Source: JALZCH01 sp036400075
GTDB lineage: Bacteria; Acidobacteriota; Blastocatellia; Pyrinomonadales; Pyrinomonadaceae
Reading direction: 5' to 3'
DNA: 31,281 nt
Assembly (NCBI GenBank): GCA_036400075.1
Contig: DASWLV010000259.1
Coordinates: forward strand, 1-31,281
The position numbers and the translations under genes are program-made. Positions 1 through 6,829 of the stretch are shown here, piece by piece; within the stretch, counting starts at the first letter, position 1; the number at the start of each line of letters is the position of its first letter. The notes below the pieces were generated by a model. The model was not told the DNA's origin, did no database searches, and saw only the letters and a program-made list of their open reading frames with translations.

Positions 1-19
1 AATCTCAAATCTCAAATTC

Positions 20-625
20 TTAAACCCCGGTGATTCCGCGTTCGACCAGCAAATCGCGCATCAATTCTCGCGCGCGAAAAAGACGATTTTTGACCGTTCC
101 GAGCGGCAGATTCATAATTTCCGCGATTTCATCGTAACTCAAATCCTGCGAGTGTCGGAGCAATATCAATTCGCGATACGCGGCGGGCAATTTTTGCACG
201 ACTTTTTGAATTTCGCCGCGCCATTCGCTCCGCTCGCGCTCGACTTCGGGCGATGCAAGCTTGCTTTCAATCGGGCGCTCGAAAGTTTCGTCTTCGAATT
301 CTAAATCGAGCGAGCATTCGCCGTTTGAATTACGCCGCAAATAATCAATCGCCGCGTTGCGCGCGATTTTGTAAATCCAGGTCGAAAATTTAAATTCGGT
401 TTTGTAACGCGCCAGCGAGTTGTAAACCTTGATAAAAATCTCCTGCGAAACGTCCAGCGCCGCGTCGTAATCGTTCGTCATTCGATAGACATAGGCGGTA
501 ATCGGTCGTTGATAGCGGCGGACAAGCTCCTCAAAACTGTCCTCGCGCCCGGCGAGGCTCGTGGCAATCAATTCGGAGTCGGCAAATTCTCGCAAATTTT
601 TTAGAGCTATTGTTTTTGCAGTCAT
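20..625 (-). CDS. ECF-type RNA polymerase sigma-70 factor
   Basis: This 201-residue protein has the two-domain layout of extracytoplasmic-function sigma factors. Sigma region 2 spans roughly residues 25-95 (FEELVRRYQRPITAYVYRM, then the -10 recognition segment FSTWIYKIARNAAIDYLRR). Region 4 spans about 135-190 and contains the helix-turn-helix LSYDEIAEIMNLPLGTVKNRLFRARE. It would direct core RNA polymerase to a small regulon. It is last in the leftward run, 83 bp after arsS, and has a possible promoter of its own just upstream (TGAAAC-N17-CGTA), so it may autoregulate. No anti-sigma gene lies within the window; one could lie beyond the left edge. The family call is firm, and the regulon is unknown. 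Confidence 0.93.
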   Translation of the reverse strand: MTAKTIALKNLREFADSELIATSLAGREDSFEELVRRYQRPITAYVYRMTNDYDAALDVSQEIFIKVYNSLARYKTEFKFSTWIYKIARNAAIDYLRRNSNGECSLDLEFEDETFERPIESKLASPEVERERSEWRGEIQKVVQKLPAAYRELILLRHSQDLSYDEIAEIMNLPLGTVKNRLFRARELMRDLLVERGITGV

Positions 626-640
626 AACGGCAATCTTTTC

Positions 641-667
641 TACGGAAACGTTTGGAGGAAAGTTTCA
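641..667 (-). promoter_or_regulatory. Candidate ECF-type promoter upstream of the sigma gene
   Basis: On the minus strand TGAAAC (662-667) is followed after 17 bp by CGTA (641-644), about 16 bp before the ATG of the ECF sigma gene. This matches the TGAAAC-N16/17-CGTA pattern known for sigma-W-type ECF promoters. Autoregulation is an inference. TGAAAC alone is common by chance, but the complete match at this spacing is expected well under once per window. Confidence 0.4.
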
Positions 668-708
668 GACTAAATTGTAAATTCAACGATTTTTGTCGCA
701 CAAACCGC

Positions 709-1719
709 TCAAGCGACTGTGCCGCCGCAACTTGAACCCGCTCCGGCTGTACAGCCGAAACAATGCGCCGCTGTTTTGATTTTTCGATTGATAAATTTTT
801 CCGGCGTAAAATCAAAAATTGTCTGCGGCAAATTGTCGTGAACCGGAATTTCAAGCATTTGATTAAAATCGCAGTCAAATAGTTTTCCCGTCCAATCAAC
901 GCTGACTAAATTTCGACACATCAAGCCCGCGATTGTTCCCGGATTAAAAGCGTTGACGAGCTTCGTCATATAACGCTCTTCGTTGCCGGAGCGCCGCAAA
1001 TAATCGAGAAAACGCGCCACCGGCATATTCGTTATCGTGTAAAGATTATTAAAATAAACGTCGTATCGGGCTTTTAATTCCCTCTTAAAATCGGCTTCAA
1101 TCGCGCTTTGGGCGGGCGGCAAAAACGCTCCGGTCGGATTGTAAACCAGATTTAGAACAAGCCCGCTTTCATCAAATCCGTAACCGACCGCATTTAATTT
1201 TCTGATCGCTTCGATTGATTTTTCAAAAACTCCCGCGCCGCGCTGCGCGTCGGTTTGATTCGGCAAAAAATACGGCAAACTCGAAACTACTTCGACCGCG
1301 TGTTCGGCGAAAAATTCGGGCAAATCCGTTTGATTTTCTTCAAACATTACCGTCAAGTTATGCCGCACCATAACTTTCGCGCCCGATTTTCCGGCTTCGA
1401 CGACAAGATAACGAAAATGCGGATTTAATTCGGGCGCGCCGCCGGTGATGTCCAAAGTCGGAATTTTAAACTTCCGCAAAACGTCCAGACACGCCTCGAC
1501 GATTTCCCGTCGCATAATTTCGGTTCTGGTCGGCGAAGCGTCAACGTGGCAATGTTTGCAGGCTTGATTGCAGAGCTTTCCGACATTGACCTGCAAAGTA
1601 TCAATCGCAGCCGAACGCAATTCCGAACCGTGTTTCAACAGTTTTTCGTCAAAACCGATTGGAGATTTCGGAAAAATGCTCGCGCCGTCGCGCCTCGTTA
1701 TTTGCACTGCAACCGTCAT
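709..1719 (-). CDS. arsS: ArsS-type arsenosugar biosynthesis radical SAM protein
   Basis: This 336-residue radical SAM enzyme has the [4Fe-4S]-binding triad C50-x3-C54-x2-C57 (CNQACKHC), followed by a glycine-rich SAM-binding stretch (DITGGAPEL, about 95-103). The C-terminus has further cysteines (C320, C323, C331 in HCFGCTAGAGSSC), typical of the ArsS family with its DUF3641-type C-terminal region. Family members act with the methyltransferase ArsM on methylated arsenicals, adding a SAM-derived adenosyl group on the route to arsenosugars. The next gene upstream (79 bp away, across a hairpin) is the AhpD-like partner that usually accompanies ArsS. ArsM is not in the window. Some relatives are selenoproteins, but here the conserved positions are ordinary Cys codons. 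Other cyclising radical SAM subfamilies are less likely because of the C-terminal motif. Confidence 0.88.
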   Translation of the reverse strand: MTVAVQITRRDGASIFPKSPIGFDEKLLKHGSELRSAAIDTLQVNVGKLCNQACKHCHVDASPTRTEIMRREIVEACLDVLRKFKIPTLDITGGAPELNPHFRYLVVEAGKSGAKVMVRHNLTVMFEENQTDLPEFFAEHAVEVVSSLPYFLPNQTDAQRGAGVFEKSIEAIRKLNAVGYGFDESGLVLNLVYNPTGAFLPPAQSAIEADFKRELKARYDVYFNNLYTITNMPVARFLDYLRRSGNEERYMTKLVNAFNPGTIAGLMCRNLVSVDWTGKLFDCDFNQMLEIPVHDNLPQTIFDFTPEKFINRKIKTAAHCFGCTAGAGSSCGGTVA

Positions 1720-1722
1720 TTG

Positions 1723-1797
1723 TTTGTAGTTCGTTGTTCGTGGTATGTCGTTAATTGCTTTACGGCAACGATCAACGAACCACGAACAACGAACAAA
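1723..1797. repeat. Inverted repeat of TTCGTTG-type heptamers (junction arsS / AhpD-like)
   Basis: The left arm at 1723-1743 contains TTCGTTGTTCGTGG and the right arm at 1780-1797 contains its complement. They form a stem of about 15 bp with a 36-bp loop, in the 79-bp gap between the AhpD-like gene and arsS. The words are the same as in the arrays at 3153, 14891 and 15344. Confidence 0.8.
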
Positions 1798-1798
1798 T

Positions 1799-2128
1799 TC
1801 ACATCGAAACTTTGTCGTGAGCGTTGTGCGATTGAATGCCGTGAATGAGACTTGCGCCGCCGCGAATTGCCGAGGCGAGATGAATCGCTTCGGTCATTTG
1901 TTCCTGATTCGAGCCGTTTTCGAGACACGAATTTGTGTAAGCGTCAATGCAATAAGGGCATTGCACGACGACCGAGACGGCTAAACCGATCAACGCTTTT
2001 TCGCGTTTCGATAAAGCGCCATCTTCCTGACACGCCGCATACCAAGCCATAAATTTCTCGAACAAATCCGGGCGCTCGCGACCGATTTCGCCGAAACGCG
2101 CCAAATCTTCTTCGTTGTAATAGTGCAT
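1799..2128 (-). CDS. AhpD-like (carboxymuconolactone decarboxylase family) arsenosugar-associated protein
   Basis: This 109-residue protein belongs to the AhpD/CMD fold. It has the redox motif C57-P-Y-C60 followed by IDAYTNSC, in a helical context (LIGLAVSVVVQ before it, AIHLASAIRGGASLIHG after it). It matches the small peroxidase-like protein regularly encoded next to arsS. The ATG at 2128 was chosen because it is preceded by a GAGAG ribosome-binding stretch and gives the usual family length. An upstream in-frame ATG at 2194 would place 22 residues over the 2147-2189 hairpin and is less likely. Its role in arsenosugar formation is not established; thiol redox or hydroperoxide chemistry is suggested by the CxxC motif. 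Confidence 0.85.
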   Translation of the reverse strand: MHYYNEEDLARFGEIGRERPDLFEKFMAWYAACQEDGALSKREKALIGLAVSVVVQCPYCIDAYTNSCLENGSNQEQMTEAIHLASAIRGGASLIHGIQSHNAHDKVSM

Positions 2129-2146
2129 TATTTTTCTCTCGAAATA

Positions 2147-2189
2147 CGAATCGCTTTTGTTTTGAGAATTACAAAACAAAAGCGATTCG
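2147..2189. repeat. Perfect 18-bp hairpin between pilM-like and AhpD-like genes
   Basis: Positions 2147-2164 and 2172-2189 are exact reverse complements (CGAATCGCTTTTGTTTTG and its complement) with a 7-nt loop. On the minus strand no run of T follows the stem, so it is not a standard terminator. It may be an mRNA-stabilising or processing hairpin just upstream of the AhpD-like ribosome-binding site. Confidence 0.8.
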
Positions 2190-2212
2190 CGCAACTGAAA
2201 TTCTAACGTTTT

Positions 2213-3148
2213 CTAGCGCAAAGCAAGACTGGCAAGCGCGGCTGGCGCGGCTATGTCTTCAAAACGCATTTCGTTTTCCGGGAATAACAGCCCAACGTCG
2301 GCAGCGTGCAGCGCGCGCAAATCGTGACCGAGCGTTTCGTTGGAGATTTCTTCCAGACGATCTTCGCCGAAGCCTTCGCCGATGACGAGAAATTTATCGA
2401 GCGCTGAGTTCTCGCCCGCCAGACGGTCGCGATAATAAAGCAGCAAACGATAAAGCTCGTCTTCACGCTCGCCCGGTTCGCACAATATCGAACGCACAAT
2501 CGCGGGCTGCTGATTATGAAGCAGCAGCGCGGTAAAACCGTCCGCCTGCGAGCTGACAAGCAGCGAGTCGCCGTTTGTCCTAGCTTTTGCGGACATCATC
2601 AGCCATTGCATTTCGCTCAAATGGCGCGGCAAAATCAATCCGACGTTCCAACCGAGATTTTCAAACAATTCTTCATATTCGCCCAAAACATCGAGCCTGA
2701 CTGCGACTGCAAAATAGCGCGAGCGTTTGCTTGCGTCCGGCGCGAGCGATTGAAACGCCAACCGCAATTCTTCCGGGCGCGTCCCGAATGTGCGTTCGGC
2801 TTTCCAATTTAAAATCTCTTCACGTTCTTTTTGCGTTTTTGGCTCGGTTTCAAGCGTCAAAAGGCTCATCCGAGCGGAATCTGCGGGTAAACTGACCGAC
2901 CAGCGTTTTTGCGTCTGCATACCGGCTTCGCTCGCCGCTTCGCGCAAAGCCAGGAGCAATTCGTCCGGCTGCAAAATATTGGCTTCGTCAAAGCTCGGAT
3001 GCAAAACGTCGGACGCCAGCTCGACCGTCGCCGCGCGACGCAAAGAAAAAGCTCGCCCGGAACGTCCGAGACTAACGACCGAAACGCTTTCGCGTCTCAA
3101 ACCGGCGGCGGCGCGCGGAAAATGCGGTTGAGTTAATTTATTAAACAT
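2213..3148 (-). CDS. PilM/GspL-like actin-fold pilus assembly protein
   Basis: This 311-residue protein is last in the secretion run. It has the general pattern of PilM/GspL cytoplasmic actin-like domains: an N-terminal strand pair with a small glycine segment (VSVVSLGRSGRAFSLRR, about 22-38), then LPADSARMSLLTLE and a segment resembling the inner-membrane partner interface (ILNWKAERTFGTRPEELRLAFQ, about 132-153). A second lobe runs to the C-terminus. The usual DIGSSSVK phosphate-binding loop is replaced by SLGRSGRAF, so nucleotide binding may be reduced or lost. No transmembrane segment is evident, unlike full-length GspL. No PilN or PilO follows. The assignment rests on context plus weak similarity. 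Confidence 0.62.
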   Translation of the reverse strand: MFNKLTQPHFPRAAAGLRRESVSVVSLGRSGRAFSLRRAATVELASDVLHPSFDEANILQPDELLLALREAASEAGMQTQKRWSVSLPADSARMSLLTLETEPKTQKEREEILNWKAERTFGTRPEELRLAFQSLAPDASKRSRYFAVAVRLDVLGEYEELFENLGWNVGLILPRHLSEMQWLMMSAKARTNGDSLLVSSQADGFTALLLHNQQPAIVRSILCEPGEREDELYRLLLYYRDRLAGENSALDKFLVIGEGFGEDRLEEISNETLGHDLRALHAADVGLLFPENEMRFEDIAAPAALASLALR

Positions 3149-3152
3149 TGGG

Positions 3153-3236
3153 TTCGTTGTTCGTTGTTCGTTGTTCGTTGTTCGTTGTTCGTTGTTTTTC
3201 TTTGCAACGAGCGACGATCAACGAACAACGAACGAA
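3153..3236. repeat. Heptamer array (TTCGTTG)x6 with inverted partner
   Basis: Six perfect consecutive copies of TTCGTTG occupy 3153-3194. After a 24-bp spacer, the complementary words (CAACGAACAACGAACGAA, 3219-3236) occur. The palindrome fills the 86-bp gap between the second pseudopilin stop and the pilM-like start on the minus strand. It is not CRISPR, because there are no unique spacers. Confidence 0.95.
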
Positions 3237-3650
3237 TCAGAATTCATTATAAGCCTTGCCGTCGAGCGATGGTTCGGTCGAGCTGCTGCGGACGTTGATG
3301 ACGCCTTGTTCACCCTGGGTTAGATTAGGGTCTTCGCCCATTTCGGCTTCCCAATCGGCTTGGTCGGTCATCGGGTCAATCGGAAGCTCTTTGACGTAAC
3401 CGGCTTCGACGAGCGCGTCGAGCGAAGGCGGCAGCTTTCCTTTGTCAGCCGAATATTGGCTGATCATTTTCCGCATTTGATAAAGATTATCTTTTAAAAC
3501 TGTTTCGCGGGCGTGCTGAATCGTTTTCTGATATTGCGGAATCGCAATCGAAGCCAAAATGACGATGACAAACAGCACAATCATCAGTTCCAGCAAGGTA
3601 AATCCTTTTTGTAATTTTTGATTTTTGATTTTTGATTTTTGATTTCTCAT
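3237..3650 (-). CDS. gspG: GspG-like type II secretion pseudopilin
   Basis: This 137-residue prepilin-like protein has a 16-residue basic leader, the prepilin peptidase site KG|FTLLE (G16/F17, with Glu at mature position 5) and a hydrophobic helix LMIVLFVIVILASIAIPQY. The C-terminal domain has the GspG-type sequence ELPIDPMTDQADW followed by LDGKAYNEF. It would form part of the periplasmic pseudopilus of a type II secretion or related system. The leader is encoded by four ATTTTTG heptamers, giving Lys/Asn/Gln-rich residues (KSKIKNQK). The protein is paralogous to the neighbouring pseudopilin, sharing the IDP-T-ADW and LDG-Y-F signatures. Confidence 0.9.
   Translation of the reverse strand: MRNQKSKIKNQKLQKGFTLLELMIVLFVIVILASIAIPQYQKTIQHARETVLKDNLYQMRKMISQYSADKGKLPPSLDALVEAGYVKELPIDPMTDQADWEAEMGEDPNLTQGEQGVINVRSSSTEPSLDGKAYNEF
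3614..3641. repeat. Coding heptamer array (ATTTTTG)x4
   Basis: Four exact ATTTTTG units lie inside the 5' end of the downstream pseudopilin gene and encode most of its leader peptide in minus-strand sense. Confidence 0.92.
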
Positions 3651-3671
3651 TGTTTTAACTGCTTCCGATTT

Positions 3672-3699
3672 TCAATCTAAAATCGTCAATCTAAAATCG
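3672..3699. repeat. 14-bp tandem direct repeat (TCAATCTAAAATCG)x2
   Basis: Two exact adjacent 14-bp copies lie at 3672-3685 and 3686-3699, in the 54-bp gap between the two pseudopilin genes. The unit length is twice 7 bp, in line with the heptamer period seen elsewhere. Confidence 0.85.
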
Positions 3700-3704
3700 A
3701 AAAT

Positions 3705-4364
3705 TTAAAAGTCACTGTATTTCGTGCCGTCGAGCGCCTCGCCTTCGGCGGCGGAGCGAACGTCGAAAACGTTGATGTTGTCCCAATCGGTGGCGTCTTT
3801 GTCCTGATAACACGAGCGAATTTGCCAATCGGCTTTTCCCGTAATCGGGTCAATCGGAAGCTCACCGCCGCGCAAATAAATCTTTTTCTTTTCGTCGGTG
3901 ACGCTGCTGCCCGTCGCTCCGTCCGCTTTGTTACCCGTCGCGCCGCTTGGATTATCAAACGGTCTGCCGCCCTGCGAGCCGGGTAAAATCTGCCCGGCTC
4001 GCGGTTTAACGTTCACGCCTTCAACTAATGTTTCGAGCGTCGGCGGATAACGGTCTATATTGTCAACTTCAAAAATCTTGCAATCGGAAATCATCACGCG
4101 AGTTCGCGGATCAAAACCCGCTGTTGCAAACTGCCCTTGCTGCGGAGTGCTGCAAGCGCCGCCCGCGTCGCGGTGAAACTCGTCAATCGCCTGTCGAATC
4201 TCACGTAAAGTCTCGCGCAAACGCTGTTCTTTCTGACGCCGCACCGAGTTCTGCACGAGCGGAATCGTCCCAAGCGCGAGAATTGACAACACGACGAGCG
4301 TTACGACCAGCTCAACAAGGGTAAACCCTGTTTGCTTTTTGATTTTTGCAGTGCGCTGAATCAC
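3705..4364 (-). CDS. GspG-like pseudopilin with cysteine-containing insertion
   Basis: This 219-residue prepilin-like protein has a short basic leader ending in TG|FTLVE (G13/F14, Glu at +5) and a hydrophobic helix LVVTLVVLSILALGTIPLV. Its C-terminal ELPIDPITGKADW and LDGTKYSDF match its shorter downstream paralogue. Between helix and tail it carries about 80 extra residues with a Gly/Ser/Thr-rich stretch and three cysteines (GACST, SDCKI, RSCYQ). These may form an unusual disulfide-stabilised loop. Probable role: major or minor pseudopilin of the same secretion machine. The duplication suggests that one copy forms the shaft and the other a specialised subunit; this is inference. Confidence 0.86.
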   Translation of the reverse strand: MIQRTAKIKKQTGFTLVELVVTLVVLSILALGTIPLVQNSVRRQKEQRLRETLREIRQAIDEFHRDAGGACSTPQQGQFATAGFDPRTRVMISDCKIFEVDNIDRYPPTLETLVEGVNVKPRAGQILPGSQGGRPFDNPSGATGNKADGATGSSVTDEKKKIYLRGGELPIDPITGKADWQIRSCYQDKDATDWDNINVFDVRSAAEGEALDGTKYSDF

Positions 4365-4380
4365 TTCTTAAATTCGAATC

Positions 4381-4444
4381 AAATTACGAATTATAAATTT
4401 AAGTTTTTCTCAAATTCGTAATTCGTAATTTGAAATTCGTAATT
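4381..4444. repeat. AT-rich heptamer repeat (ATTCGTA/ATTTGAA) with inverted arm
   Basis: Four 7-bp units (ATTCGTA, ATTCGTA, ATTTGAA, ATTCGTA) run from 4414 to 4441. A 12-bp inverted copy is at 4381-4392, pairing with 4420-4431. The 25-mer at 4420-4444 recurs exactly at 6803-6827 and, inverted, at 6735-6759. It begins 5 bp past the secretin stop codon in transcription order. Confidence 0.9.
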
Positions 4445-4448
4445 TTCG

Positions 4449-6611
4449 CTACGGTTTATCCGGCGTCGCGTCTTTCGGTTTTTCATCGTCAACCGTCGGC
4501 GAAACCGTTAAAGTTTTCACCGTCGTGTCAATCGGTTTCGGCTGAATAGTCGGCAACGTCTCGTTCGATTTATTATCCGTCGCCGGAGCGGAAACCTGAT
4601 TCAAAGTCGGGTTTGTCGCCGCAGGCGGATTCTTTACAGGAGCGTTGTTTGCCGGAACGTAACCGGGCGCGGCGGCTATGTCCGCCGGGGCATCGGGCAA
4701 CTGCACCGAGACGTTGTTGGTTAAACGACGCGCGGCTGCAAGCTGATCTTCCTGATTCTCACGGTTAATCATATCGGCGAGCGAGCTGTTTGTCGGAACG
4801 GCGATGCTGCCGGTCGGCTGTTCCAATTCGTCTTCCGGCAAAATCGCGGGCGCGCGCAGAACTCGCGGCGTGACTGCAATCACAATATCTGTTTGATTAT
4901 TGTTTTTAACCGGGGCGGTAAAAAATCTGCCAAGAATCGGAATCAAACCTAAGAGCGGCAAACCTTGACGCCCGTTGCTCTGATTATCCTGCGCTACGGA
5001 GGCGAGCATCATTGTGCGGTTATTTTGAATGCGCGCCGTGCCGGAAATAGAACGCTCGGTAAAAGTCGGTGTCAAAGTGTTATTCAAAACATCTTTTGAC
5101 TCAATTGACATTTTCACCTGCACATCCTGATTCGGGAAAACAATCGGTGTAAATTTCAAAGTCAAACCGACTTGTTCATAATTGATAACCGGGTAACCGT
5201 TCGAGCCAAACGCTCCCTGTGAGCCTTGTCCCGGCTGAGTTTGCGAATAACCATAAACCTGCGCGGTTTGCACCGGCACGCGCTGACCGATTCGAGCTTG
5301 AGATTCTTCGTTGTTAAAAGCGTGAACCTGAGTCGAAGCCAACAATTTCGTGTTGCTCTTAGACTGAAACGCCTGTAATTGCATTGCGGGAAGCAACAGT
5401 GCCGCGCCAATTGCCGACGGAATGCCTGCTGCTGTCGTCGCTCCGGTCGTGACAGCACGCCCGAAAAGCGAGCCGCCTTCGCCGATGCCGACTTTTCCGG
5501 CGGTCGTGCCGCCCAAATTCCCTAAAGCACTTTCGGTTCCGATTTGATTGCCGAGACGCAGCAAATCGGTTTTGGAAACTTCATAAATGTTTACATCCAT
5601 CACGACTTCAGCGCGGTCTTTGTCGAGCGCTCTGACGAGATTGGCGATCAGCTTGATGTTTTCGCTCGTATCGCGGACGGTAATGCTGTTGGTGTCTTTG
5701 TCAACGATAGCAGTCGTCGGCGGTCTGCCCGGCTGCGGCGGAATCGCTTGCAGCAAAACCTGTTTCACATCGTCGGGTTTAGCGTTGGCGAGATAAAAAG
5801 TTCTCAAGACCAATTGCTGGAATTGCTGACGACGGTTCTGGTCGGCGACGAGAATCGAGCGTTTGCCGACTTTTTGGAAAAACAAGCCTTCTTGCAGGAA
5901 AATATAATCGAGCGCCTGCGCGGTCGTGACGTTTTTGAGTTCAATCGTCACATCGCGCGGCGAGCGGCTGATTTCTTTGTCGAACAAAACGTTTAGCTCA
6001 AGCGCCGCAGCCAATTCTTTGATAGCCGTTCTCAAATCAACTTTCGTGTATTTGATGTCGCGGAGCTGTTCGATTTCCTGCGGAACCGGGACCGGAACGG
6101 CGCGCGCGCCGCCGGCTGTGTAAGCGGTCGGCACGACTTTTACGCCGTTAACAATGTTCGGAATGTTACCCGGCGAAGCGTCCGGCGTGTTTCTGTCATT
6201 TGTTTGCGGCTTGCCTTCGATTGCTTCTTTTTGCAGCCGGAGCATTCTGTCCATTTCGGATTTCGCCAGCTCGTTGACCGGATCATAACCGTAAGCCTGA
6301 CGAAAAGCGTTGTATGCGCCGACAAAATCTTTTTGCTCGGCGAGAGTCCGCCCGCGCTGCATCATCATTTGCGAAGCGTTGAATATGGCGCGCTGGTAAT
6401 GCAGGCGATATTCGGTGTTTTTCGGTTTCGCCGCGAGCGCGAGGGCAAATTCTTCGGCGGCTTTATCCCATTGCTCGGCTTCCTCGTATTTCATACCCTG
6501 TTTAAAATTTTTCTCGCCTTTGTCGCCAGCCAAAGCAACCATCGGGGTTGTCCAGAGACAAAAAATCAAGGCGAAAGCCGCAAAAGAACGCAAAAATGTA
6601 GAGATTTTCAT
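4449..6611 (-). CDS. Type II/IV secretin with N-terminal TPR region (GspD/PilQ family)
   Basis: From the ATG at 6611 this is a 720-residue outer-membrane secretin. It has a signal peptide (about 1-29, ending MVALAG), a TPR-like region (about 32-130), an N0/STN-type domain (about 186-262), an N1-type domain (about 265-332) and a secretin channel domain (about 335-585). The channel domain carries the hallmark LPLLGLIPILGRFF (551-564) and TDIVIAVTPRVL. A Pro/Ala/Asn-rich tail of about 130 residues follows. The 6611 start was preferred over 6749 because it begins directly at the signal peptide, whereas the extra 46 residues overlap the AT-rich repeat region. It forms the outer-membrane ring of the secretion system whose other parts flank it. 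TPR fused to a secretin is common in this phylum and may replace a separate pilotin. Confidence 0.92.
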   Translation of the reverse strand: MKISTFLRSFAAFALIFCLWTTPMVALAGDKGEKNFKQGMKYEEAEQWDKAAEEFALALAAKPKNTEYRLHYQRAIFNASQMMMQRGRTLAEQKDFVGAYNAFRQAYGYDPVNELAKSEMDRMLRLQKEAIEGKPQTNDRNTPDASPGNIPNIVNGVKVVPTAYTAGGARAVPVPVPQEIEQLRDIKYTKVDLRTAIKELAAALELNVLFDKEISRSPRDVTIELKNVTTAQALDYIFLQEGLFFQKVGKRSILVADQNRRQQFQQLVLRTFYLANAKPDDVKQVLLQAIPPQPGRPPTTAIVDKDTNSITVRDTSENIKLIANLVRALDKDRAEVVMDVNIYEVSKTDLLRLGNQIGTESALGNLGGTTAGKVGIGEGGSLFGRAVTTGATTAAGIPSAIGAALLLPAMQLQAFQSKSNTKLLASTQVHAFNNEESQARIGQRVPVQTAQVYGYSQTQPGQGSQGAFGSNGYPVINYEQVGLTLKFTPIVFPNQDVQVKMSIESKDVLNNTLTPTFTERSISGTARIQNNRTMMLASVAQDNQSNGRQGLPLLGLIPILGRFFTAPVKNNNQTDIVIAVTPRVLRAPAILPEDELEQPTGSIAVPTNSSLADMINRENQEDQLAAARRLTNNVSVQLPDAPADIAAAPGYVPANNAPVKNPPAATNPTLNQVSAPATDNKSNETLPTIQPKPIDTTVKTLTVSPTVDDEKPKDATPDKP

Positions 6612-6734
6612 ATTCGTTTCCAAGACGTTTGTTTTTGAAATTAAAGACCGCACGGGCGCGACTGTCAGCTTACACGCCAAAGCAGGTTTGAAGTTCCGCA
6701 AAAAATTGCCGGAACTCACCGAAAACATTCTATC

Positions 6735-6827
6735 AATTACGAATTTCAAATTACGAATTACGAACGAAGGAATTTGTTTTTTTAATCAAAAATCCAGTCA
6801 ATAATTCGTAATTTGAAATTCGTAATT
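6735..6827. repeat. 25-bp perfect inverted repeat of AT-rich heptamers
   Basis: Positions 6735-6759 and 6803-6827 are exact reverse complements built from the 7-bp words ATTCGTA and ATTTGAA, with a 43-bp loop. The right arm ends 3 bp before the gspE stop codon, so in the transcript the structure immediately follows gspE in the 218-bp gap before the secretin gene. The rest of that gap shows no additional gene. Confidence 0.93.
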
Positions 6828-6829
6828 TA

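Noticed and set aside
709..1719. Selenocysteine-containing ArsS
   Set aside because: The conserved C-terminal positions are read as ordinary Cys codons and no in-frame TGA is present before the stop.
3153..3236. CRISPR-like array at the TTCGTTG repeat
   Set aside because: The units are 7 bp and directly adjacent with no spacers, and no cas genes are present.
5544..5996. 150-codon open frame on the plus strand inside the secretin gene
   Set aside because: It is antisense to a well-supported secretin gene, has no ribosome-binding site and no recognisable domain.
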